A DNA stretch of 64,000 bases from Wocania arenilitoris (GCF_021728535.1 NZ_JAKKDU010000001.1:1-64000); one strand, 5' to 3'; shown: positions 1 through 9,332, counted from the first letter of the stretch. Notes: generated from the letters alone by a model not told the origin. Translations and numbers: made by a program.

Positions 1-1
1 A

Positions 2-106
2 AAGAGAAAATTAAAATTAGTCAACAGAATCAAGAAAAATATTGCTAAATTTGAGATTAAACCTGAAGACGTCGGATTTAGTAAAACACTAAATATCAGT
101 ACTTAA
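2..106 (+). CDS. 3' end of an unidentified gene (partial)
   Basis: An open frame runs in from the left edge and stops at TAA (104-106), giving about 34 Lys-rich residues ending VGFSKTLNIST. It is convergent with gltX. The stretch is too short to name. The tail has a faint look of small basic DNA-binding proteins (pattern I-x-P-E-D-V-G-F), but this is only an impression. It could also be a chance open frame, because no start is visible. Confidence 0.35.
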   Translation, partial: KRKLKLVNRIKKNIAKFEIKPEDVGFSKTLNIST

Positions 107-226
107 TATTTGACGTTAGTTGCAAAGATAAGTTTCCGTTTCAATGAAATTTATCGATTGTTAAACGAAGTTATGGTTTTTTTCTGACAAAATCAAGATT
201 TTGGCTTCAAGCAACGATGTAGCAGT

Positions 227-1744
227 TTATAACAAGTTAATCACTTTCTCAACACGCTTAACTGCTTCCGTTTTCCCAATCATAAACATAATATCAAACA
301 CATCTGGACCTTGTAAATCACCAACTAGAGCTAAACGTAATGGCATCATAACTTTTCCAAAACCTATTTCTTTAGAAGTTATCCAGCCTTTAATTTTAGT
401 TTGAAGGTTTTCTACAGTAAAATCTTCAATAGTATTTATAATTGAAGCGACCTCTTCTAAAATGCTCTTTGTATCTTCTTTAAACGCCTTTTTCGATGCT
501 TTTTCATCATAAGAAGTTGGTGTAGTAAAAAAGAAGTGACTCAACGCCCAAAAATCTGAAACAAAAGTGGCGCGTTCTTTTATTAAACCAATAACCATTG
601 AGATGTAATTAGCATCTATTTCGACTAATTCGTTTTGGCTATTTTTAAAAGCTTTAGCTAACTCATCATTACTCTGCTCTTGCATATAATGATGATTAAA
701 CCACTTTATTTTATCGGGGTCAAAACGGGCACCAGATTTGTTTACTTTATTTAAATCGAAAGCAGCAATCAATTCTTCAAGATTAAAAATTTCTTGTTCA
801 GTTCCTGGATTCCAACCTAAAAATGCTAAAAAATTAACCATGGCTTCAGGGAAATAACCATCTTCTTTATAGCCGCTAGAAATATCACCCGTTTTAGGAT
901 CTGTCCACTTTAAAGGAAATACAGGAAAGCCTAATTTATCGCCATCACGTTTACTTAATTTTCCTTTTCCTGTTGGTTTTAAAATAAGCGGTAAATGAGC
1001 AAATTCTGGAGCTTCCCAACCCAATGCTTGGTATAATTGATAGTGCAATGCTAAGCTAGGCAACCATTCTTCACCACGAATAACATGTGAGATTTCCATT
1101 AAATGGTCGTCTACAATATTTGCTAAATGGTAGGTTGGCATACCATCACTTTTAAACAGCACTTTATCATCTAAAATATTGGTGTCAATTTTTATGTCGC
1201 CACGAATCATATCTTTTAAATGCAACGTTTCGTCTTGTGATGATTTAAACCGAATCACATAATTTTCACCAGCATCAAGCTTTGCTTGAGTTTCTTCTGG
1301 AGACAAAATCAAAGAGTTTACTAAACGACCTTTTTCGCGATTATGCCAATTATAAATAAAGGTTTTGCCTTTAGCTTCGTGATCTTTTCTATGAAAATCT
1401 AAAGTTTCAGCAGTATCAAAAGCGTAATATGCGTTGCCTGAAGCAATTAATTTATCTGCGTATTGTTTGTATAAGTGTTTGCGTTCGCTTTGTCTGTAAG
1501 GACCATACTTACCAGCATTCACAGGGCTTTCATCAGTAGGCATGCCACACCAATTTAAAGCATCAATAATATATTGTTCTGCACCTTCAACATAACGGTT
1601 TTGGTCGGTGTCTTCAATTCTTAAAATAAAGGTGCCGTTATGCTTTTTAGCAAATAAATAATTAAATAGCGCTGTACGAACGCCACCAATATGTAAAGGG
1701 CCTGTAGGACTTGGTGCAAAACGCACACGAACGTTTTTAGTCAT
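227..1744 (-). CDS. gltX: Glutamyl-tRNA synthetase
   Basis: Class I aminoacyl-tRNA synthetase that charges tRNA-Glu with glutamate in the cytoplasm. The 505-residue length is normal for GltX. The HIGH signature appears as PLHIGG at residues 16-21 after the typical RFAPSPTG start. The KMSKS equivalent is KLSKR near residue 260, followed by DGDKLGFPVFP, a form common in Bacteroidota. The C-terminal anticodon-binding helices are present. The ATG start lies 17 bp from a TATCTTTG -7 box read on this strand. The gene stands alone, divergent from the DUF4175-like gene. Confidence 0.97.
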   Translation of the reverse strand: MTKNVRVRFAPSPTGPLHIGGVRTALFNYLFAKKHNGTFILRIEDTDQNRYVEGAEQYIIDALNWCGMPTDESPVNAGKYGPYRQSERKHLYKQYADKLIASGNAYYAFDTAETLDFHRKDHEAKGKTFIYNWHNREKGRLVNSLILSPEETQAKLDAGENYVIRFKSSQDETLHLKDMIRGDIKIDTNILDDKVLFKSDGMPTYHLANIVDDHLMEISHVIRGEEWLPSLALHYQLYQALGWEAPEFAHLPLILKPTGKGKLSKRDGDKLGFPVFPLKWTDPKTGDISSGYKEDGYFPEAMVNFLAFLGWNPGTEQEIFNLEELIAAFDLNKVNKSGARFDPDKIKWFNHHYMQEQSNDELAKAFKNSQNELVEIDANYISMVIGLIKERATFVSDFWALSHFFFTTPTSYDEKASKKAFKEDTKSILEEVASIINTIEDFTVENLQTKIKGWITSKEIGFGKVMMPLRLALVGDLQGPDVFDIMFMIGKTEAVKRVEKVINLL

Positions 1745-1761
1745 GTTTTGTAATTTTGTGG

Positions 1762-1769
1762 CAAAGATA
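1762..1769 (-). promoter_or_regulatory. Candidate -7 box for gltX (TATCTTTG)
   Basis: Reading on the minus strand, TATCTTTG matches the Bacteroidota TAnnTTTG -7 consensus, 17 bp upstream of the gltX ATG. No clear TTG -33 element at the usual spacing was found, so this call rests on the -7 box and its position. Confidence 0.5.
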
Positions 1770-1843
1770 CAATTAACACTTAATTATAAACCTTATAAAA
1801 ATAAAATTGTAGTTTAGTAAGTTATAAGCCTTAAATACCATAA

Positions 1844-4800
1844 TTGAACAATTTTAAAAACATACAAACTAAGTTAAAGCAATTTGTTAGTAGGTATTAC
1901 ACCAACGAGCTAATAAAAGGTTCTATTTTGTTTTTTGCAATAGGGTTGCTTTATTTATTGTTTACATTATTTATTGAGCATATTTTGTGGTTAAACCCTT
2001 TAGCAAGAACCATTTTATTTTGGTTGTTTATACTTGTTGAAGTTGTTTTGCTAGCTAAATTTATTGCTTTCCCATTGGCAAAATTGTTTAGGCTTAAAAA
2101 AGGCTTAAACGATATTGATGCCTCAAAAATAATTGGACAACACTTTCCTGAGGTTAGCGATAAATTACTGAACGTGCTTCAGTTGAAACAAGACCAATCG
2201 CAATCTGAATTGTTGTTAGCGAGTATCGAGCAAAAATCGATTGAATTAAAACCTGTTCCTTTTAAATTGGCTGTTAATTTTAAACAGAATATTAGCTATT
2301 TAAAATATGCTGCAATTCCTGTTTTAATCCTTTTAATTAGTTTTTTATCAGGCAAATCAAATTGGTTTACAACCAGTTACGATCGTATAACAAATTATAA
2401 AACAGCTTACGAACCTCCTGCTCCTTTTGAATTTTTTGTGGTTAATAACAACTTGCAAGCTATTGAAAACAAAGACTTTAAACTACAGGTTAAAACAGCT
2501 GGTGATGTTATTCCAGAAAGCGCACAAATTATTTACAACAATGAAACCTATTTTTTAAATCAAAAAGACATTGGTGAGTTTGAGTATGTGTTTTCTCAAC
2601 CAAGATCAGATATAGAATTTCAATTAACCGCAAACAATGTAATATCAAAACCGTATAAAATTAGCGTTATTGAAACACCCTCTTTATTGAGTTTTGAGGT
2701 GGTATTAGACTACCCTAATCATACCAAAAAGAGAAATGATATTTTAAAAAGCACAGGAAACGCTATTGTTCCCGAGGGTACTAATATTACCTGGAAGCTT
2801 AAAACAAAAGCTACAGACGATGTGCATTTATTTGCATACGATACACTGCGTTTTTCTTCAGATAGTGCCAATAGTTTTAAGTTATCTAAACGTCTTTATA
2901 ATAATTTCGACTATAGTTTAAGCACAAGTAACGCCAATCTTAAAAACCACGAAAATTTAGCTTTTAAAATTGATGTGGTTAAAGATGAATATCCTGAACT
3001 AAATTTAAAAACAGAAATAGACAGCGTAGATTTACAAACGCTTTATTTCTATGGTCAGGTAAGCGACGATTACGGCTTTAGCAAGCTAGAAATGGTGTAT
3101 CATCCTGTAAATGAAGTGTCTAAAAAGCGTACTGTAAACATTCCAATTTCAAAAGGTAATATTGACGAATTTATTGCAGCATTCCCAAACAACTTAGACA
3201 TTGAGGCGGGTATTGCTTACGAGTTGTATTTTCAGGTATTTGACAATGATGCGGTTAATAAATATAAGCGTACCAAAAGCAATGTGTTTACGTACAGAAA
3301 ACGGACCCAAGAAGAAGAAGAAAAAAAGAAGCTTGAAGAGCAGAGCGAAACCATAAAAGACTTAAATAAAGCTTTAGAAAAATTTGAAGAACAAGATAAA
3401 AAGCTTGAAGAATTATCTAAAACCCAAAAAGAGAAATTTAATTTAAACTTTAATGATAAAAAGAAATTAGAATCATTTTTAAAGCGTCAGGAACAACAAG
3501 ACGAAATGATGAAAAATTTCAACAAAAAACTACAAGAGAATTTAGAAGATTTTCAAAAGGAAAATAAAAAAGAAGATGCTTTTAAAGAAGATTTAAAAAA
3601 GCGATTAGAAGAAAACGAAGAGCAGCTAAAAAAAGACGAAAAGCTTTTAGAGGAATTAAAAAAGCTTCAAGAAAAAATTAATAAAGAAGATTTAACTCAA
3701 AAATTAGAGGAATTAGCAAAGCAAAACAAGAATAAAAAAAGAAGTTTACAACAACTCATTGAGCTAACTAAACGATTTTATGTTGAAAAGAAGCTTGAAA
3801 AGCTAAAAGAAGATTTAATGAAGTTGGCAATAGATCAAGAAAAATTATCTAACGAAAAAGATCAAAACAATACAAAAGAAAAACAAGACGATTTAAATAA
3901 TAAGTTTCAAGACTTTAAAAAGGACATAGAGCAACTCGAAAAAGACAGTAAGGAATTAAAAAAATCATTTAAAATACCTCGAGATAAATTAGATGAAAAT
4001 GAAGTTGAAAAAGAGCAACAAAATGCCTCTGAGGAATTAGAGAAAAGCAAAGAGGAAAATACTTCAGAAAAACAAGAAAATGAATCAGACAAACCAAAAG
4101 CAGAGACTAAACAAAACGCTAAAAAAAGCCAAAAGAAAGCTGCAAAAAAAATGATGGAAATGAGCGATAAAATGAAAAGCTCAATGGGAGGAGGAGACTC
4201 CAATCAAATGCAAGAAGACGCTGAAATGCTTCGTCAAATACTTGATAATTTAGTTTTATTTTCTTTTGACCAAGAAGCATTGATGAATCAATTTAAAGCC
4301 ATTGAAATCAATCATAATAAGTATGCTTCTTTTTTAAGAAAACAGCATAACTTAAAAGAGCATTTCGAGCATATCGATGATAGCTTGTTTGCTTTGTCCT
4401 TACGTCAACCAAAACTATCTGAAACGGTAAATAAAGAGATTACAGAAGTGTTTTATAATATTGATAAATCACTTAGCCTATTGGCCGAAAATCAATTATA
4501 TCAAGGCGTTTCTAATCAACAATTTGCTATTACTGCAGCTAATAATTTAGCCAATTTTTTAAGCGACGTTTTAGATAATATGCAGGAAAATATGAGTATG
4601 TCTCAAGGTAAAGGCGGACAAGGCGAAATGCAATTACCAGATATTATTATGAGTCAAGAAGAACTTAATAAAATGATGGAAGAAGGCCTAAAAAAAGGCG
4701 AAGGTAAAAAACCTAAAGAGGGAGAAGGAGGTAAAAATGGAGAAAAGGATAAAGAAGGTGATAAGGAAAGTAAAGGAAACAATGGCAAACAAAGTTCTGG

Positions 4801-5242
4801 TGAAGGTGAAGGAGAAAGTGAAGATTTAAATGGTATGCTTTACGAGATTTATCAACAGCAACAAGAATTAAGACAAGCCTTAGAGAAACGTTTAGACAAA
4901 GAAGGAAAAGGAACTAAAGGAAATGGCGATAAGTTGTTGAAAAAAATGGAAGAGATTGAATTGGATTTACTAAACAAAGGTTTTACAAATCAAACGCTTC
5001 AAAAAATGATGGCATTAAAGCATCAATTATTAAAAATGGAGAATGCTACGTTTCAACAAGGAGAAGACAATAAGCGCAAATCAGAAACAAACAAGAATGA
5101 TTTTATAAATAACACAAACCATCAAATTCCTTCTATAAAGCAATATTTTAATACTACAGAAATATTGAACAGACAAACCTTACCTTTGCGTCAAGTTTAT
5201 AGAAAGAAAGTACAAGAGTATTTTAAGAAAACAAATGATTAG
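1844..5242 (+). CDS. Large DUF4175-like membrane coiled-coil protein
   Basis: 1132 residues. Three hydrophobic segments near residues 25-47, 53-75 and 150-168 anchor the N-terminus. A beta-rich, Ig-like region follows (about 185-480). Next comes a very long Glu/Lys/Gln-rich region predicted to be coiled coil (about 485-760). The C-terminal part contains a Gly/Glu/Lys low-complexity stretch near 950-1000. This order matches the DUF4175 family of Bacteroidota, whose function is not established; a structural or envelope role is inference. The start used is TTG at 1844, since no ATG lies near the N-terminus in this frame. The gene overlaps ybeY by 8 bp, so the two are probably co-translated. Confidence 0.8.
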   Translation: MNNFKNIQTKLKQFVSRYYTNELIKGSILFFAIGLLYLLFTLFIEHILWLNPLARTILFWLFILVEVVLLAKFIAFPLAKLFRLKKGLNDIDASKIIGQHFPEVSDKLLNVLQLKQDQSQSELLLASIEQKSIELKPVPFKLAVNFKQNISYLKYAAIPVLILLISFLSGKSNWFTTSYDRITNYKTAYEPPAPFEFFVVNNNLQAIENKDFKLQVKTAGDVIPESAQIIYNNETYFLNQKDIGEFEYVFSQPRSDIEFQLTANNVISKPYKISVIETPSLLSFEVVLDYPNHTKKRNDILKSTGNAIVPEGTNITWKLKTKATDDVHLFAYDTLRFSSDSANSFKLSKRLYNNFDYSLSTSNANLKNHENLAFKIDVVKDEYPELNLKTEIDSVDLQTLYFYGQVSDDYGFSKLEMVYHPVNEVSKKRTVNIPISKGNIDEFIAAFPNNLDIEAGIAYELYFQVFDNDAVNKYKRTKSNVFTYRKRTQEEEEKKKLEEQSETIKDLNKALEKFEEQDKKLEELSKTQKEKFNLNFNDKKKLESFLKRQEQQDEMMKNFNKKLQENLEDFQKENKKEDAFKEDLKKRLEENEEQLKKDEKLLEELKKLQEKINKEDLTQKLEELAKQNKNKKRSLQQLIELTKRFYVEKKLEKLKEDLMKLAIDQEKLSNEKDQNNTKEKQDDLNNKFQDFKKDIEQLEKDSKELKKSFKIPRDKLDENEVEKEQQNASEELEKSKEENTSEKQENESDKPKAETKQNAKKSQKKAAKKMMEMSDKMKSSMGGGDSNQMQEDAEMLRQILDNLVLFSFDQEALMNQFKAIEINHNKYASFLRKQHNLKEHFEHIDDSLFALSLRQPKLSETVNKEITEVFYNIDKSLSLLAENQLYQGVSNQQFAITAANNLANFLSDVLDNMQENMSMSQGKGGQGEMQLPDIIMSQEELNKMMEEGLKKGEGKKPKEGEGGKNGEKDKEGDKESKGNNGKQSSGEGEGESEDLNGMLYEIYQQQQELRQALEKRLDKEGKGTKGNGDKLLKKMEEIELDLLNKGFTNQTLQKMMALKHQLLKMENATFQQGEDNKRKSETNKNDFINNTNHQIPSIKQYFNTTEILNRQTLPLRQVYRKKVQEYFKKTND

Positions 5243-5645
5243 TTTTAATTACGAAACCGATTTTTTATTGGATAATGAAGAAGAAATTTCTTCTTGGGTT
5301 TTAAAAGTTATTTCTTCAGAAGGATTTAAAGTAGAAGAGGTTAACTATGTGTTTTGTAATGATGCTTATTTACACAAATTAAATGTCGAGTTTTTAAATC
5401 ATAACACATTAACTGATATTATTAGCTTTGATTATTCTATAGGAAAAATAATACAAGGTGATATCTTTATTTCTACCGAAAGAGTATTAGAAAACGCTAA
5501 AGATTTTAAGGTTTCTTTCGAAGAAGAATTACATCGCGTTATCATACATGGTATTTTACATTACTGTGGCTATAAAGATAAAACCAAGGATGAAATAAAA
5601 TTGATGCGAAACAAAGAAAATCACTACTTAAAGCAGCTAGGTTAA
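5235..5645 (+). CDS. ybeY: Endoribonuclease YbeY (rRNA maturation factor)
   Basis: Metal-dependent endoribonuclease used in 16S rRNA 3'-end maturation and ribosome quality control. It has 136 residues. The zinc motif HGILHYCGYKD matches the family pattern H-G-x-L-H-x-x-G-Y-x-H, except that the last histidine is Asp here; from memory this Lys-Asp ending is usual in Bacteroidota YbeY. It overlaps the end of the DUF4175-like gene by 8 bp and precedes mnmG, another translation-related gene. Confidence 0.92.
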   Translation: MISFNYETDFLLDNEEEISSWVLKVISSEGFKVEEVNYVFCNDAYLHKLNVEFLNHNTLTDIISFDYSIGKIIQGDIFISTERVLENAKDFKVSFEEELHRVIIHGILHYCGYKDKTKDEIKLMRNKENHYLKQLG

Positions 5646-5662
5646 AATTCAAGAAATCAGTG

Positions 5663-5670
5663 TATATTTG
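5663..5670 (+). promoter_or_regulatory. Candidate -7 box for mnmG (TATATTTG)
   Basis: TATATTTG matches the Bacteroidota TAnnTTTG -7 consensus. It sits 58 bp upstream of the mnmG ATG and about 20 bp before the parS palindrome, so the parS site would fall inside the 5' untranslated region. No convincing -33 TTG was found. Confidence 0.4.
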
Positions 5671-5690
5671 CAAACCAAAATTATCACGTA

Positions 5691-5706
5691 TGTTCCACGT
5701 GGAACA
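5691..5706. other. parS centromere-like site upstream of mnmG
   Basis: TGTTCCACGTGGAACA is a perfect 16-bp palindrome. It equals the parS form known from Pseudomonas and is one base per half-site from the Bacillus consensus TGTTtCACGTGAAACA. ParB (Spo0J) binds parS near the replication origin in most bacteria. A second site lies just after mnmG. Only these two CACGTG cores were noticed in the window. Binding by this organism's ParB is inferred. Confidence 0.85.
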
Positions 5707-5727
5707 CTATGGATAAATTATTAATTT

Positions 5728-7599
5728 ATGTTCAACGAAGTATATGATGTAATAGTGGTTGGAGCAGGTCACGCAGGAAGTGAAGCTGCTGCTGCTGCTG
5801 CTAATATGGGAAGTAAAACCCTATTGGTTACCATGAATTTACAAAACATTGCTCAAATGTCTTGTAATCCTGCTATGGGAGGTATTGCTAAAGGACAAAT
5901 TGTGCGTGAGATTGATGCGCTTGGTGGTTACAGTGGTATAGTTTCAGATACTTCGGCTATACAGTTTAAAATGCTTAACAAATCTAAAGGACCTGCTATG
6001 TGGAGCCCGAGAGTTCAAAGCGACAGGATGCGTTTTGCAGAAGACTGGAGATTGCTTTTAGAAAGCACACCTAATCTAGATTTTTATCAGGAAATGGTTT
6101 CGGGTTTGATTATAGAAAGGAATAAAGTAGTAGGTGTAAAAACATCTTTAGGAATTGAAATAAAAGCAAAATCTGTAGTACTTACTAACGGCACTTTTTT
6201 AAATGGATTAATACATATAGGTGATAAAAACTTTGGAGGAGGAAGAGCAGGTGAAAGAGCTGCAACAGGAATCACAGAACAACTAGTTGCTTTGGGTTTT
6301 GATTCTGGTAGAATGAAAACAGGAACACCTCCAAGAGTTGATGGCAGAAGTTTAGATTATTCTAAAATGATTGAGCAACCTGGAGACAACAATCCTGAGA
6401 AATTCTCTTATTTAGACATTACAAAACCGTTAGAAAACCAGCGATCTTGTCATATGACTTATACAAGTCCTGAGGTTCACGATTTGCTTCGTGAAGGCTT
6501 TGAAAGGTCGCCAATGTTTAATGGCAGGATTAAAAGTTTAGGCCCAAGATATTGCCCATCAATTGAAGATAAGATTAATCGTTTTGCCGACAAAGACAGG
6601 CACCAATTATTTATTGAACCCGAGGGTTGGAATACCTGTGAAGTTTATGTAAATGGGTTTTCGACATCGCTTCCAGAAGATGTTCAATTTAAAGCATTAA
6701 GTTCTGTAGTTGGTTTTGAGAATGTAAAATTCTTTAGACCAGGATACGCTATAGAATATGATTATTTTCCACCAACGCAATTAAAGCACACATTAGAAAC
6801 CAAGTTAGTTGAAGGTTTATATTTTGCAGGTCAGATTAATGGCACTACGGGCTATGAAGAGGCAGCATCACAGGGTTTAATGGCAGGTATAAATGCAAGT
6901 TTAAAAGTTCGAGAAAAAGAATCTTTTACCCTAAAAAGAGATGAGGCTTATATAGGCGTTTTAATAGACGATTTAATTACAAAAGGCACAGAAGAACCTT
7001 ATAGAATGTTCACATCAAGAGCAGAATATAGAACTTTATTACGTCAAGATAATGCAGATTTAAGATTAACGCCTAAGGGGTTTGAATTAGGTTTAGCTTC
7101 AGAAAAGCGTTTAAAAAGGATGGAAGAAAAGCACGAAGCAGCAGAAAAATTTGTAAACTTTTTTGAATCACAAAGTGTAAAACCAGAAGAGATAAATCCT
7201 ATTTTAGAAAACAAAAATTCATCAGCTGTAAAACAATCTGGGAAGTTGTTTAAAGTATTTGCCAGACCAAATATTGAGATGGAAGATATTAGAAAAGTTA
7301 AAAGTGTTGAGGCATATATTCAAGATAATAATTTAGATGGGGAAGTGATTGAGCAGGCCGAAATTCAAGTTAAATACGCTGGCTATATTGCCAAGGAAAA
7401 AAACAATGCAGATAAATTAAGTAGGCTAGAGTATGTGAAAATACCAGAGCACTTTGACTATTCTCAAATTAAATCTATGAGTTTTGAAGCGCGTGAGAAA
7501 TTAAAAAAAATACAACCAACAACAGTGTCTCAAGCCTCAAGAATTAGTGGGGTGTCGCCTAATGATATTTCAGTTTTATTGGTTTATATGGGTCGATAA
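5728..7599 (+). CDS. mnmG: tRNA uridine-5-carboxymethylaminomethyl modification enzyme MnmG
   Basis: FAD-dependent partner of MnmE that installs the cmnm5 group on the wobble uridine of certain tRNAs. It has 623 residues, the usual length. The Rossmann FAD motif GAGHAG is at residues 12-17, and the MnmG signatures CNPAMGGIAKG and GGRAGERA follow. The C-terminal GISP-type end (RISGVSPNDISVLLVYMGR) is intact. In many bacteria mnmG (gidA) lies beside oriC and parAB. Here the gene is bracketed by two parS palindromes, which fits an origin-proximal position, although no dnaA, parA or parB is in the window. Confidence 0.97.
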   Translation: MFNEVYDVIVVGAGHAGSEAAAAAANMGSKTLLVTMNLQNIAQMSCNPAMGGIAKGQIVREIDALGGYSGIVSDTSAIQFKMLNKSKGPAMWSPRVQSDRMRFAEDWRLLLESTPNLDFYQEMVSGLIIERNKVVGVKTSLGIEIKAKSVVLTNGTFLNGLIHIGDKNFGGGRAGERAATGITEQLVALGFDSGRMKTGTPPRVDGRSLDYSKMIEQPGDNNPEKFSYLDITKPLENQRSCHMTYTSPEVHDLLREGFERSPMFNGRIKSLGPRYCPSIEDKINRFADKDRHQLFIEPEGWNTCEVYVNGFSTSLPEDVQFKALSSVVGFENVKFFRPGYAIEYDYFPPTQLKHTLETKLVEGLYFAGQINGTTGYEEAASQGLMAGINASLKVREKESFTLKRDEAYIGVLIDDLITKGTEEPYRMFTSRAEYRTLLRQDNADLRLTPKGFELGLASEKRLKRMEEKHEAAEKFVNFFESQSVKPEEINPILENKNSSAVKQSGKLFKVFARPNIEMEDIRKVKSVEAYIQDNNLDGEVIEQAEIQVKYAGYIAKEKNNADKLSRLEYVKIPEHFDYSQIKSMSFEAREKLKKIQPTTVSQASRISGVSPNDISVLLVYMGR

Positions 7600-7605
7600 T
7601 TGTTT

Positions 7606-7625
7606 GACGTTCCACGTGGAACGTC
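7606..7625. other. parS centromere-like site downstream of mnmG
   Basis: GACGTTCCACGTGGAACGTC is a perfect 20-bp palindrome starting 7 bp after the mnmG stop codon. Its 14-bp core GTTCCACGTGGAAC is identical to that of the site at 5691-5706, but the outer bases differ (ACG/CGT instead of T/A). This makes it a slightly diverged second parS. It could also fold as a hairpin in the mnmG transcript, but the shared core with the upstream copy favours a DNA-binding site. Confidence 0.8.
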
Positions 7626-7649
7626 GTCTTTTAATTTTCTTTTTTTGTT

Positions 7650-7670
7650 ATTCTGAACCTGTTTTAGAAT
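7650..7670. repeat. Dispersed palindrome, CTGAA-x5-TTCAG family
   Basis: ATTCTGAA, loop CCTGT plus one T, then TTTAGAAT: a short hairpin with one mismatch. It is related to copies at 47433-47453 and 61222-61240 (core CTGAAC-x-x-GTTTCAG). It lies between the second parS and the methyltransferase gene. Confidence 0.55.
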
Positions 7671-7679
7671 CTATTTCAA

Positions 7680-8555
7680 ATGGATAAAAAATTTATTTTT
7701 TTAAATGTAAAAGACCACTCCGTTTCAGGAGAGAGGTTTGAATTAATCCCAAATTCAGAATACGATTTTTTAGAAACCACACCCCAACCATCTTTAGATA
7801 AATTACCTGAATATTATATAAGTGAAGACTACATTTCGCATACAGATTCTAAAAGAAATCTATTCGAAAAAGCATATCATTTAGTTAGAAGTATTTCACT
7901 AAAAAAGAAATTAAACTTAATTAATGCATTTGCTTTTCGAGAATCTCAATGTAAAACCTTAGAAGAAAAAACCCTTTTAGATGTTGGATGTGGTACAGGC
8001 GATTTTTTAGAAATTGCAAAAAAGAATAATTGGCAAGTCTCAGGAATTGAGCCAAACAATCAAGCTAGAGAAATTGCTAATAAAAAAACTAATAATTCGG
8101 TTTTTGAAACAGATAAGCTTTTAATATTTGATGCCAATAGTTTTGATGTCATTACGCTTTGGCATGTATTGGAGCATTTACCAAATTTGGAAGATCATGT
8201 TTCCATTTTTAAAAAGCTTTTAAAACCAAATGGAGCTCTAATTATTGCTGTGCCAAATTATAAAAGTTATGATGCAAAATATTATAAACAGTTTTGGGCA
8301 GCTTATGATGTGCCAAGACACCTTTGGCATTTTAATCAAGCATCTATTTCAAAATTAGTTTCAAAACAATCTTTTAAAGTTGAAAAAGTAAAACCTATGT
8401 GGTTTGATTCATTTTATGTGAGCATGCTTTCAGAAAAATATAAATCTGGAAAAATGAATCCTATTAAGGGTATTTGGATTGGTTTGCTTTCAAATATAAA
8501 AGCAATTTATTCAAAAGAAGCTTCATCTTTAATTTACATCATTAAAAACAGTTAA
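7680..8555 (+). CDS. Class I SAM-dependent methyltransferase (Methyltransf_23 type)
   Basis: 291 residues. The SAM-binding glycine motif is LLDVGCGTGDF near residue 103. An acidic residue ends the second strand (SGIEPNN), and the post-motif LWHVLEHLPN is typical of Methyltransf_23 enzymes that act on small molecules or lipids. The N-terminal 80 residues are specific to this group and carry no clear zinc ribbon. The substrate cannot be told from sequence. It follows mnmG after the parS site and a short palindrome. Confidence 0.8.
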   Translation: MDKKFIFLNVKDHSVSGERFELIPNSEYDFLETTPQPSLDKLPEYYISEDYISHTDSKRNLFEKAYHLVRSISLKKKLNLINAFAFRESQCKTLEEKTLLDVGCGTGDFLEIAKKNNWQVSGIEPNNQAREIANKKTNNSVFETDKLLIFDANSFDVITLWHVLEHLPNLEDHVSIFKKLLKPNGALIIAVPNYKSYDAKYYKQFWAAYDVPRHLWHFNQASISKLVSKQSFKVEKVKPMWFDSFYVSMLSEKYKSGKMNPIKGIWIGLLSNIKAIYSKEASSLIYIIKNS

Positions 8556-8753
8556 AAATTCATTTTTTCATAGCTATAGCTTTCTTTAACTTAATAAACG
8601 TGCAAATACCAGTCGAGTTTTTAAAACGGTCTTAAAACGCTTTAAACACATTTGTTTTTAATAGAAATTAATTATTAAAAAACGGATTCGTTATAAGATT
8701 TCTTTATGTGTTAAATTCAAAATAAATCTACTTAAAAATATAACCTACTTTAT

Positions 8754-8761
8754 TACATTTG
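8754..8761 (+). promoter_or_regulatory. Candidate -7 box for the OmpH/Skp-like gene (TACATTTG)
   Basis: TACATTTG matches TAnnTTTG and lies 31 bp upstream of the ATG at 8793. The remaining part of the 237-bp gap 8556-8792 shows no gene and no strong hairpin. The same octamer occurs before pgk. Confidence 0.55.
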
Positions 8762-8792
8762 TGCGGATTAAAAAAACAAAAAAACCAAAACC

Positions 8793-9332
8793 ATGAAAAA
8801 TATAATTTACGTAGTATTAGCTATGATTGTTTTATCGTCTTGTCAAAAACAAGAAAAAATAGGATATGTAAATAACGCAACGCTTATAAATGATTTTAAT
8901 GAAAAGAAAGATCTTGAAGCAAAATTTAAAGTTAGGCAAGAAACATTTACAAAAAAATTCGATAGTATCGACCAAGCGTTTCAAGTTGAAGTTGAAAAAT
9001 TTCAAACAGGTGCTAAAAGAATGTCTCAAACAAAAGCGCAACAAAAATATCAAGAGCTAGGACAGAAGAAACAGATGCTGGATCAACAAAAACAAATTGA
9101 TGCTCAACAATTTCAACAAGCTTATCAAGCAGAAATGGACTCTTTAATTGTTAAAGTAAAAGATTTTGTTGAAGATTACGGACAAAAAAACAATTATACA
9201 TATATTATAGGAACTACTGATGCAGTATCAACAATTATGTATGGCAAAGAAGAAAACGACTTAACACAAACCATTTTAGATGCTTTAAATGATAATAAAG
9301 CGAAAAATAAAGAAGCTGATAAAAAGGATTAA
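8793..9332 (+). CDS. OmpH/Skp-family periplasmic chaperone-like lipoprotein
   Basis: 179 residues. The signal peptide ends in lipobox LSSC with Cys17, so the mature protein is probably lipid-anchored; classical Skp is soluble. The body is Gln/Lys/Glu-rich and predicted to form long paired helices, as in Skp, which chaperones outer-membrane proteins. The start IGYVNNATLINDF matches the usual OmpH N-terminus. It is monocistronic, with its own promoter and a strong terminator. Confidence is high for the family and lower for the exact function. Confidence 0.82.
   Translation: MKNIIYVVLAMIVLSSCQKQEKIGYVNNATLINDFNEKKDLEAKFKVRQETFTKKFDSIDQAFQVEVEKFQTGAKRMSQTKAQQKYQELGQKKQMLDQQKQIDAQQFQQAYQAEMDSLIVKVKDFVEDYGQKNNYTYIIGTTDAVSTIMYGKEENDLTQTILDALNDNKAKNKEADKKD

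Noticed and set aside
123-130. Minus-strand TATCTTTG box near the left edge
   Set aside because: It would drive transcription towards a minus-strand gene beyond the edge, but the only frame there is on the plus strand. Cannot be supported.
3907-4203. 98-codon minus-strand open frame inside the DUF4175-like gene
   Set aside because: Shadow of the Glu/Lys-rich coding sequence: it gives a Ser/Phe-rich translation without family likeness.
7606-7625. Terminator of mnmG
   Set aside because: The palindrome has no T-run and no loop, and its core equals the upstream parS, so a ParB site is preferred.
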